Positions 58,355-64,000 of a DNA stretch of 64,000 nucleotides are shown here, in pieces. The DNA lies in NCBI RefSeq assembly GCF_003626535.1, contig NZ_RBAL01000022.1:38810-102809 (forward strand), written 5' to 3'. Position numbers and translations under genes: made by a program. Each line of letters opens with the position of its first letter. Position 1 is the first letter of the stretch. The notes beneath the pieces were generated by a model, which did no database searches, was not told where the DNA came from, and saw nothing but the letters and a program-made list of their open reading frames with translations. The stretch comes from Streptomyces hoynatensis. GTDB taxonomy: Bacteria; Actinomycetota; Actinomycetes; Streptomycetales; Streptomycetaceae.

Positions 58355-58768
58355 TCACTCGACGACGAGGGTCACCGGGATGTTGCCGCGGGTGGCCTTG
58401 GAGTACGGGCAGACCTGGTGGGCCCGTTCGAGCAGCCGCCTGCCCTCCTCGTTCTCCAGGTGCCCTGGCAGCTCGGCCCGCAGGGTCACGGCGAGCGCGA
58501 AGCCGCCGGTGTCGTCCTTGCCGATGCCGACCTCGGCCGTGAGGGAGACGTCGGACACGTCCACCTTCTCCTCGCGCCCGACGGCGCCCAGCGCGCTGGA
58601 GAAGCAGGCCGCGTAGCCCGCCGCGAACAGCTGCTCCGGGTTGGTGCCCTTGCCGTCGCCGCCGAGCGCGACCGGGAACGCCAGCTGCACGTCCAGCAGC
58701 CCGTCGGAGCTGACGGCGCGCCCGTCGCGGCCGTTTGCGATCGCCACCGCCGTGTACAGCACGTCCAT
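58355..58768 (-). CDS. ohr: Organic hydroperoxide resistance protein
   Basis: Ohr reduces organic and fatty-acid hydroperoxides using its two Cys. The 137-residue product has AGYAACFSSAL (peroxidatic Cys) and AHQVCPYSKATRGN (resolving Cys), the normal layout. ATG at 58768 (MDVLYTAVAIANGRDGRA). It is divergent from ohrR over a 109-bp region with a perfect palindrome. Confidence 0.95.
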   Translation of the reverse strand: MDVLYTAVAIANGRDGRAVSSDGLLDVQLAFPVALGGDGKGTNPEQLFAAGYAACFSSALGAVGREEKVDVSDVSLTAEVGIGKDDTGGFALAVTLRAELPGHLENEEGRRLLERAHQVCPYSKATRGNIPVTLVVE

Positions 58769-58831
58769 TGCTCTCCACCCTCCGCTCCGTCCGGCGGCGC
58801 CGGACTCTCGCCGGAAGCATGGCACACAATC

Positions 58832-58847
58832 AAGTTGTGCACAACTT
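58832..58847. promoter_or_regulatory. OhrR operator in the ohr/ohrR intergenic region
   Basis: AAGTTGTG-CACAACTT is a perfect 16-bp palindrome. It overlaps TTGTGC, which is 17 bp from CATGCT as an ohr promoter on the minus strand, and lies just before the -10 of ohrR. Autoregulated divergent control is expected of this family. Confidence 0.75.
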
Positions 58848-58865
58848 AATGGCGGACCCTGCGAC

Positions 58866-58871
58866 TACCCT
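58866..58871 (+). promoter_or_regulatory. Predicted -10 of leaderless ohrR promoter
   Basis: TACCCT ends 6 nt before the ATG at 58878. The OhrR palindrome covers its -35 position. Confidence 0.45.
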
Positions 58872-58877
58872 TGAGTC

Positions 58878-59381
58878 ATGAGCACGCCGCCGCCCCCGCC
58901 GACGCCCCCGATCCCGCCGACCCCGCCGCCCGGGGAGCCGGCGGAGTGGCTCCGCCTCGACCGGCAGGTCTGCTTCGCCCTGCACGCGGCCTCCCGCGCG
59001 TTCGACGCCGTCTACCGGCGCGCCCTGCGCGACCTCGGCCTCACCTACCCGCAGTACCTGGTGATGCTGGTGCTGTGGGAGGACGGCCCGCTGCCGGTCA
59101 AGCGGCTCGGCGAACGGCTCAGGCTCGACTCGGGCACCCTCTCCCCCCTGCTGAAGCGCCTGGAGGGGGCGGGCCTGGTGCGCAGGGAGCGCAGCGCGCG
59201 GGACGAGCGCTCCGTGCTCGTGCGGCCGACCGAGGCGGGCGCCGCCCTGCGCGAGCGCACGGCGCCGGTGCCCCGGCAGATCACCGAGGCAACGGGCCTC
59301 AGCCTCGCCGAGATCCACGACCTCGCCACCCGCCTCACCCGCCTGACGGCCTCCCTCGACGAGGCCGCCGCACGCCTCTGA
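58878..59381 (+). CDS. ohrR: MarR-family peroxide sensor OhrR
   Basis: OhrR represses ohr until its reactive Cys is oxidised. The 167-residue chain has a Pro-rich N terminus (residues 4-20), the sensor Cys32 in LDRQVCFALHAASR, and a winged HTH (GPLPVKRLGERLRLDSGTLSPLLKRLEGAGLVRRERSARDERSVLVRPTEAG). The sensor Cys and its neighbours match 1-Cys OhrR proteins. Divergent from ohr. Confidence 0.94.
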   Translation: MSTPPPPPTPPIPPTPPPGEPAEWLRLDRQVCFALHAASRAFDAVYRRALRDLGLTYPQYLVMLVLWEDGPLPVKRLGERLRLDSGTLSPLLKRLEGAGLVRRERSARDERSVLVRPTEAGAALRERTAPVPRQITEATGLSLAEIHDLATRLTRLTASLDEAAARL

Positions 59382-59410
59382 GCCCCGGCGGCGGGGGCGG
59401 AAACCCGGGC

Positions 59411-59442
59411 TTGACTCTCACACCGATGTGAGACTTTAGCCT
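59411..59442 (+). promoter_or_regulatory. MerR-type promoter and operator before the MFS gene
   Basis: TTGACT at 59411-59416 and TAGCCT at 59437-59442 are 20 bp apart, too far for normal sigma-70 spacing. TCTCACA-CCGA-TGTGAGA (59416-59433) lies between, as in MerR-regulated promoters. The ATG starts 7 nt after the -10, so the transcript is probably leaderless. Confidence 0.65.
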
Positions 59443-59449
59443 GCGGGCC

Positions 59450-60937
59450 ATGAGTGACGAACCCCCGCGCTCCGGGCACCGTGGCGCCCTCGGGGCGCTG
59501 GCCGCCTGCCTCTTCGTGGTGGTCACGGCCGAGTACGTGGTCGTCGGGCTGCTGCCCCCGCTCTCCGCGGACCTTGGGGTGTCCGTGCCCACCGCCGGGC
59601 TCCTGGTCACCGGCTACGCGCTCGCGGTGACCCTCGGCGGCCCCCTGGTGACGGTGCTGACGCTGCGCGCCCCGCGCCGGGCCACGCTGCTCGGCCTGCT
59701 CGCCCTCTTCTCCTGCGGCAACCTGCTCGCCGCCACCGCGCCCGGCTTCGGCACGCTGCTCGCCGGCCGGGTGCTCACCGCCCTGACGCACGGCACCTTC
59801 TTCGCGATCTGCGTGGTCAGCGCGGCGGCCCTGGTCCCGGAGCACCGGCGGGGCAGGGCGGTGGCCGCCGTCTCCGCCGGGCTGAACCTGGCCACCGTCC
59901 TCGGCGCCCCGCTGGGCACCTGGCTCGGCGAGGCCCAGGGCTGGCGCAGCACCTTCTGGGCGCTGACCGCCACCGGGGCCCTCGCCCTGGCCGCCGTCGC
60001 CACCCTGGTCCCGGCCACGCCCGCACCCACCGCCGCGCCCACGCCCACCGCCACGCCCACGCCCACCGCCACGCCCACGCCCACCGCCGCGGACCGCGCC
60101 GCCCCGGGCCTCGCCGCGGAGGCCGCCGCGCTGCGCGACCCGCGGGTGCTGCGGCTGCTGGCCGTCACCCTGGTCACCGAGGCCGGGATCTTCGCCGTCT
60201 ACACCTACATCGCGCCGCTCCTCGGCGAGACCACCGGCTACGGCGAGCGCGCGGTCACCGTGCTGCTCGTGGTCTTCGGCGCGGGCGGCGTGGCCGGGAA
60301 CCTCCTCGGCGGGCGGCTGACCGACCGCGCGCCGGAACGCGCCCTGCGGTTCCTCATCGCCCTGCTCGCCGCGGGCCTGGCCGCCTTCGCCCTGGCCTGC
60401 CACCAGAAGACGGCCGCCGCGGTGGGCGTGTTCTGCCTCGGCCTGCTCGCCTTCGCGCTGGTGCCCGCCCTCCAGACCTCGGTGGTGCTGGCCGCGCGCC
60501 GGGCACCCACCCTCACCGTCTCCGCCTACACCTCCGTCTTCAACCTCGGCATCGCCTGCGGCTCCTGGCTCGGCGGCCTCCTCATCGCCGCCCCCGGACC
60601 GGCAGGCGGCCACGGGGCACTGCCCCTCGCGGGCGCCCTGCTCGCGCTGGCCGGCCTCGCCCTCACCCGCCTCCCCACGAACGGCCACCGCCGCACCCCG
60701 CCCGGCCCCGAACCCCCCACCACCCCAGGCGGGTTCCGCACCCGCTCCGACCAACTCCCCACCACAGTCCGCGACCTCCCCACCGGAGACCGCGAACTCC
60801 GCACCGGGGACCGCGACCTCCCCACCGGAGACCGCGAACTCCGCACCGGGGACCGCGAACTCCGCACCGGGGACCGCGAACTCCGCACCGGGGACCGCGA
60901 ACTCCGCACCAGAGAACCCGAAAGGAAGACCCCATGA
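59450..60937 (+). CDS. MFS drug/sugar-efflux-like transporter with C-terminal heptad repeats
   Basis: The 495-residue protein has 12 predicted TM helices, MFS motif A-like segments, and resembles the AraJ/Cmx-type efflux group (EYVVVGLLPPLSADLGVSVPTAGLLVTGYALAVTLGGP). The central loop is Pro-Thr-Ala rich (residues 188-206). The C-terminal tail carries six copies of TGDRxLx. Cotranscribed with the alpha/beta hydrolase by a 4-bp overlap. Substrate unknown. Confidence 0.92.
   Translation: MSDEPPRSGHRGALGALAACLFVVVTAEYVVVGLLPPLSADLGVSVPTAGLLVTGYALAVTLGGPLVTVLTLRAPRRATLLGLLALFSCGNLLAATAPGFGTLLAGRVLTALTHGTFFAICVVSAAALVPEHRRGRAVAAVSAGLNLATVLGAPLGTWLGEAQGWRSTFWALTATGALALAAVATLVPATPAPTAAPTPTATPTPTATPTPTAADRAAPGLAAEAAALRDPRVLRLLAVTLVTEAGIFAVYTYIAPLLGETTGYGERAVTVLLVVFGAGGVAGNLLGGRLTDRAPERALRFLIALLAAGLAAFALACHQKTAAAVGVFCLGLLAFALVPALQTSVVLAARRAPTLTVSAYTSVFNLGIACGSWLGGLLIAAPGPAGGHGALPLAGALLALAGLALTRLPTNGHRRTPPGPEPPTTPGGFRTRSDQLPTTVRDLPTGDRELRTGDRDLPTGDRELRTGDRELRTGDRELRTGDRELRTREPERKTP
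60782..60907 (+). repeat. Six 21-bp in-frame tandem repeats at the MFS 3' end
   Basis: ACCGGRGACCGCGAMCTCCSC is repeated six times without spacer, with degenerate copies on both sides. It encodes the TGDRELR heptad. Confidence 0.95.
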
Positions 60938-61740
60938 GCACCTCCCCCACCACCCCCGCGTTCCCCCCGCTCGACCGCCTAGTGCGCGGCCGGGGCCCGG
61001 GCCTGCTGCTCGCGCACGGCGCGACCGGCGGCATCCGGGAGAACTACGGGCCCCTGCTCGACGCCCTGGCCGAGCACCACCGCGTGGTGGGCCCCGACTA
61101 CCCCGGCTCGGGCCGCACCCCGCGCGCCGGGGAACCCCTCCGGCTCGACCGGCTCGCCGACGCCCTGGTGGCGGCCGCGGACGCGGAGGGACTCGGCACC
61201 TTCGCGGTGCTCGGCTACTCCCTCGGCGGCGCGCTCGCCGTACGCATCGCCGCCAGGCACCCGGAGCGGGTGACCGCCCTGGTCCTGACCGCGAGCTTCG
61301 CCACCCCCTCGCCGCGGATGCTGCTGCTGCTCGACGAGATGATCGACCACCTCACCTCGCCGGACCGGGCCGCCGCCGCGAGGTGGTCCCTGCTCGCCGG
61401 GGCGGGCGCGCCGTTCCTCGACGGCCTGCCGAAGGAGCGGCTCGGCGAGCTGCTCGCCGCCTTCACGGGCCCGGCCAATCCGGGCCTGGCCGACCAGGCC
61501 GACCTGGTGCGCAGGACCGACGTCGCCGCCGACCTGCCCGGCATCCGGGTGCCCACCCTGGTGATCTCGACCCTGCACGACCACCTGGCCACCCCGCACC
61601 ACCACCGGCAGCTCGCGGAGGGCATACCGGGCGCGGAGTGGGCCGAACTCCCCAGCGGGCACCTGCCGTTCATCGAGGCGCCCGCCGAGTGGCTGGAGCT
61701 GATCACGAAGTTTCTCGACCGGGCTTCCGCCCCCGCCTGA
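60934..61740 (+). CDS. Alpha/beta hydrolase
   Basis: The 268-residue protein has HGATGGIRENYGP, the nucleophile elbow GYSLGGALAV and a late His in LPSGHLPFIEAP. The active site resembles haloperoxidase/esterase folds. ATG at 60934 overlaps the MFS stop (ATGA) and follows AAAGGAAG. Coupled to the efflux gene, it may modify the same compound. A terminator follows. Confidence 0.93.
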   Translation: MSTSPTTPAFPPLDRLVRGRGPGLLLAHGATGGIRENYGPLLDALAEHHRVVGPDYPGSGRTPRAGEPLRLDRLADALVAAADAEGLGTFAVLGYSLGGALAVRIAARHPERVTALVLTASFATPSPRMLLLLDEMIDHLTSPDRAAAARWSLLAGAGAPFLDGLPKERLGELLAAFTGPANPGLADQADLVRRTDVAADLPGIRVPTLVISTLHDHLATPHHHRQLAEGIPGAEWAELPSGHLPFIEAPAEWLELITKFLDRASAPA

Positions 61741-61779
61741 TCCGCGCGCCGGAGCGTTCACACCCCCTCCGACCAGCGC

Positions 61780-61822
61780 ACGGGGCCGCCGCGCACGCCT
61801 CCCCACGGCGCGGCGGCCCCGT
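61780..61822 (+). terminator. Hairpin terminator after the hydrolase
   Basis: A 15-bp perfect stem (61780-61794 with 61808-61822) and 13-nt loop lie 39 bp after the hydrolase stop. Confidence 0.8.
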
Positions 61823-61885
61823 TCCCGCACCTCATCGCCCTCTGGTCCCCGCACCGATAACCCGTCAACATCTACGCGGGAAGAG

Positions 61886-62146
61886 GTGATCGCTATCGGT
61901 CTCGTGGCACGGACCGTCCATCGGTACACATGTGACAATCCGGCATGCACCTGGCAATCGGCGCTTACCGGAGACCCGGAGCAGGCCCGCCGGCAGTACG
62001 TCTGGCACGTCCGGCAGCACCACGGCGGCGAAGAAGGAAATCCGTGTAGTCGCTGCTCCGGCAGCGGGTACACGGGGACGCCAGGTCACGGAGCCGGCGA
62101 GCGGCCAAAGCCATCGGAACTGGGGAGAAGGAACACACCGGTATGA
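61886..62146 (+). CDS. Small Cys-rich protein with CxxCxGxGY motif
   Basis: The 86-residue product has CDNPAC near residues 16-21, YVWHVRQHHGG, and CSRCSGSGYTG, a DnaJ-type CxxCxGxG zinc motif. It is likely to bind one or two zinc ions. GTG at 61886; another in-frame GTG at 61904. The region is visibly less GC-rich than its neighbours. The stop overlaps the next ATG (ATGA). Confidence 0.75.
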   Translation: MIAIGLVARTVHRYTCDNPACTWQSALTGDPEQARRQYVWHVRQHHGGEEGNPCSRCSGSGYTGTPGHGAGERPKPSELGRRNTPV

Positions 62147-62259
62147 CCAACCAACGGATCGCACAGGCAGGAAAGGCCGCGTTGAAGCAGTGCCCTGACT
62201 GCGGCGCCACATGCCCGGACGACCGCGTGCAGTGCCTGTCTTGTGGACACAAATTCTGA
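62143..62259 (+). CDS. 38-residue zinc-ribbon protein
   Basis: The chain reads MTNQRIAQAGKAALKQ, then CPDCGATC and CLSCGHKF. Two CxxC pairs form a zinc ribbon with a basic helix before. GGAGAAGGAACA precedes the ATG. Overlap with the previous stop (ATGA) shows coupling. It parallels the 30-residue zinc ribbon at 39661. Confidence 0.75.
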   Translation: MTNQRIAQAGKAALKQCPDCGATCPDDRVQCLSCGHKF

Positions 62260-62453
62260 TCGTTCTCTGATCGCTTCCTACTGTTCTCGCGTGCCCAGGG
62301 GCTCCCCGGGCCGAACGGGAAAGGGCGGGCGGGACCAGGCGGAGTCCGCGCCCGGCCGCCCCTCCCGCTCCCGGGCCCGGGAGCCGCGGCCCCTCGCCGC
62401 GTCACCGGACCGGCGCCTTCAGCACGGGGCGCGCCGGGACGACCCCTCCAGGT

Positions 62454-62933
62454 GTGAGCCCGCCCCAGGAACGCCCCCGCCCCGCGCACTTCCACGCCTA
62501 CCGCTGGCAGGGCGAGCGCCGCGTCTTCGACCAGGAGGCCGACCGCCGCCCCCATCCCTTCTCCGCGGCCCCCGGTCAGCCCGGCGCCGAGCCCTCGCCC
62601 GGCTTCCTCGCCAACCCCTGCACCCCGCTGCGGATCGCGGACTGGCTGCTGCGCCCGGCGAGCGCGATCGCCCGCACCTGCCGCGACCCGGAGGAGGCCG
62701 CCGCCTGGTTCACGGCCGAGCTGACCCACGCGGCCCCGGCCTTCGCGGCGGAACGCGACCGGGAGCTGGCCCCCCTCCTCGCGGCCCGCGCCGCCGAACG
62801 CCTCGCCCGCGGCGGGGACGTGCACGGCGGCTGGTACCTGCGCGGCACGGGCTACCTGACGCTCGACGTCATCGCCTGCTCCCCCCACCCCGCCGACCCC
62901 TCCCTCCCCTGCCCCCTGCACCCGCCACACTGA
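62454..62933 (+). CDS. Hypothetical soluble protein
   Basis: The 159-residue product starts SPPQERPRPAHFHAYRWQGERRVFDQEADR and has a helical middle (IARTCRDPEEAAAWFTAELTHAAPAFAAERDRELAPLLAARAAERLAR). GTG at 62454 lacks a clear ribosome site. It lies in the accessory island between the zinc proteins and the coupled pair at 63 kb. No family recognised. Confidence 0.55.
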   Translation: MSPPQERPRPAHFHAYRWQGERRVFDQEADRRPHPFSAAPGQPGAEPSPGFLANPCTPLRIADWLLRPASAIARTCRDPEEAAAWFTAELTHAAPAFAAERDRELAPLLAARAAERLARGGDVHGGWYLRGTGYLTLDVIACSPHPADPSLPCPLHPPH

Positions 62934-63002
62934 CCGCCCACACAGGCGAGGCGCCCCGCGCCAGGGAGCCGGGACGCGGGTGGCGCGGGTGAGGCGGCCC
63001 CT

Positions 63003-63635
63003 TCAGGGCGCCGGAACGCGGGTGGCGCGGGTGAGTTCGACGATCAGCTGGTTGGCGAGGAACCACCGGGCCGCGGCCTGCCGGCCATAGGGGAGGCAGG
63101 CGTCCGGGCCAGGGGTCAGCTCGCGGTCGAAGGGCCCGCCGAACACCCCCCACACCCGCGGCTTGCGCACCCGCACGAACGCGGGCTCCCCCAGGTGCGG
63201 GCAGTGCTGCACCGCGAGGTGCGCGCAGGGCTCACACACCGGCGGCTTCATGCACAGCAACCCCTCGGGCCACCCCGCCGCCTCCTCCCCCGGCTCCGGC
63301 CGCCGCAACGCGAACAGCCACCCCTTCCCGTTCCGGTCGGCCGGCCCACCGCAGACCTGACAGCGCCGCTCCCCCATGCACTGCCGCTGCCGGGCCGGGT
63401 GCATCACCCGGAAGTCGGGCCGCCCGCTGCCGGGCGCCTCCCCCACCCGGGCCCACAGCACCCCGTGCCGGTCCCGGTCCCCGGCCCGCTCCTCCCGGTA
63501 GGCCAGCCCCTCCCCGCCGGGCCGCAGGGTCAACGCCCCACCGGCGGTGACGTCTTCACCACTCCACTTGACGACGTACGGCACGGGCAGCGCCTTCGGC
63601 CCCCATGTCATCGCCCCGGACACGGCGTTGCTCAC
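63003..63635 (-). CDS. Cys-rich hypothetical protein, partner of a 45-residue coiled-coil gene
   Basis: The 210-residue product has a Cys cluster CMGERRCQVCGGPAD, LLCMKPPVCEPCAHLAVQHCPHLG, suggesting one or two zinc sites. GTG at 63635 overlaps the previous stop (GTGA), which fixes the start; ATG at 63611 is an alternative. Similar proteins occur in Streptomyces next to small helical proteins and HTH regulators. Function unknown. Confidence 0.78.
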   Translation of the reverse strand: MSNAVSGAMTWGPKALPVPYVVKWSGEDVTAGGALTLRPGGEGLAYREERAGDRDRHGVLWARVGEAPGSGRPDFRVMHPARQRQCMGERRCQVCGGPADRNGKGWLFALRRPEPGEEAAGWPEGLLCMKPPVCEPCAHLAVQHCPHLGEPAFVRVRKPRVWGVFGGPFDRELTPGPDACLPYGRQAAARWFLANQLIVELTRATRVPAP

Positions 63636-63769
63636 GATGTCGTCCCGTCTCCCAGGTGCTTGCGGATTTCCTCGGTCAACTCGGCCAGGCGTGCGCGTAG
63701 TTCTTCGAGTTCCTGTGCGGTCGGCCGCGGTTCCGAGGTATCGGACCGCGGCTGCGGGGGCGTGCTCAT
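63632..63769 (-). CDS. 45-residue coiled-coil protein
   Basis: The chain has a Pro-rich start (MSTPPQPRSD) and then a heptad-like ELEELRARLAELTEEIRKHLG. GAGGT precedes the ATG at 63769. Its TGA overlaps the GTG of the next gene by 4 bp. It was too short for routine calling. Possibly a multimerising partner of the zinc protein. Confidence 0.8.
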   Translation of the reverse strand: MSTPPQPRSDTSEPRPTAQELEELRARLAELTEEIRKHLGDGTTS

Positions 63770-63877
63770 GGGACCTCACCTGCGTGATTCGCGGCGGTTC
63801 TCTGCGTCGGTCGCCGGGGCAGGCCCCACCGCACGGTGAGTGCCCACGCTGTCACGCCTGGCGACCGGTGCCCCTAA

Positions 63878-64000
63878 AGGTTGTCTCGTAAGGGGTCAGC
63901 CGTGGGCGAGGTTGTGCATGTGGGCGACGCCGATGGCCGCCCAGTAGACACCGTTGCCACGGCGGCGGCAGTCACGGAGGATCTTCCAGGTCTTCATCCG
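63878..64000 (-). mobile_element. Right-edge IS5-like element, 3' end only
   Basis: An IS-like end starting AGGTTGTCTCGTAAGG near 63878 precedes the transposase stop by about 18 bp. Only this end is in the window. The inverted repeat partner and target duplication lie outside. Confidence 0.55.
63896..64000 (-). CDS. IS5-family transposase, C-terminal fragment (runs off the window)
   Basis: The minus strand encodes RMKTWKILRDCRRRGNGV and YWAAIGVAHMHNLAHG before TGA at 63896-63898. The RMKTWKILRDCRRRG stretch is typical of the C terminus of Streptomyces IS5-family DDE transposases. The gene continues beyond position 64000. It cannot be told whether it is intact. Confidence 0.75.
   Translation of the reverse strand, partial: RMKTWKILRDCRRRGNGVYWAAIGVAHMHNLAHG

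Noticed and set aside
60782..60907. CRISPR-like array
   Set aside because: Repeats are in-frame and have no spacers; they encode a heptad.

Overview
This window is a piece of a very high-GC actinobacterial chromosome, almost certainly Streptomyces or a close relative. The reasons are the strong G/C bias at third codon positions, frequent GTG starts, many 4-bp (ATGA/GTGA) stop-start overlaps, and typical gene families: a tricorn protease, an HTH-DUF5753/DUF397 pair, GPP34, MmpL, a protein O-mannosyltransferase and a 1-Cys OhrR. I saw no rRNA, tRNA or CRISPR array. All functional calls come from motifs and recalled family features; no search was run.

Layout. 0-9.7 kb is a housekeeping block: Pro-rich membrane protein, ABC-F ATPase, ispE, rsmA, tatD and rsmI on the minus strand, divergent from a protein O-mannosyltransferase. 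9.8-13.5 kb holds a penicillin-binding protein, an unusual PRPP synthetase and a secreted protein. 13.7-16.4 kb is a nikMN-nikQ-nikO type metal ECF transporter with a Nur-like operator. 16.6-22.7 kb has a divergent mmpL / tricorn protease pair around a perfect CRP-like palindrome. 22.9-26.7 kb has a small charged protein and a Baeyer-Villiger monooxygenase / hydrolase / SDR operon behind a TetR-like operator. 26.9-33.6 kb has GNAT acetyltransferases, exonuclease III, a lipoprotein, an LLM oxidoreductase and a methyltransferase. 33.7-36.3 kb has DUF397, the HTH-DUF5753 regulator and GPP34. 36.5-39.5 kb is a giant D,D-carboxypeptidase. 39.6-41.3 kb has tiny zinc-ribbon ORFs and a GDSL hydrolase.

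41.3-51.0 kb is a sugar locus. A dehydratase/dehydrogenase pair diverges from an ABC importer, a two-domain VOC protein, an aldose-dehydrogenase-like AKR and a GH1 glycosidase, consistent with import and non-phosphorylative oxidation of a sugar. 51.1-54.4 kb has DUF1062 and a LysR/cupin/SDR set. 54.8-58.3 kb has an AraC regulator, an APC permease and a GlxA-like regulator. 58.4-61.7 kb has the ohr/ohrR pair, an MFS transporter under a MerR-type promoter and an alpha/beta hydrolase. 61.9-63.8 kb is an accessory island of small Cys-rich proteins, ending in the 3' end of an IS5-like transposase at the right edge.

Two themes recur. Short tandem repeats expand at gene ends and between genes (ispE tail, 30.4 kb gene, MFS tail, three arrays of exactly 10 bp). 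Many genes have a -10 hexamer 6-7 nt before the start codon, which predicts leaderless mRNAs. The parts I would check first are the tiny zinc-ribbon ORFs (39.66 and 61.9-62.3 kb), the repeat-bearing carboxypeptidase, the orphan MerR-type and TetR-type operators, and the CRP-like site.
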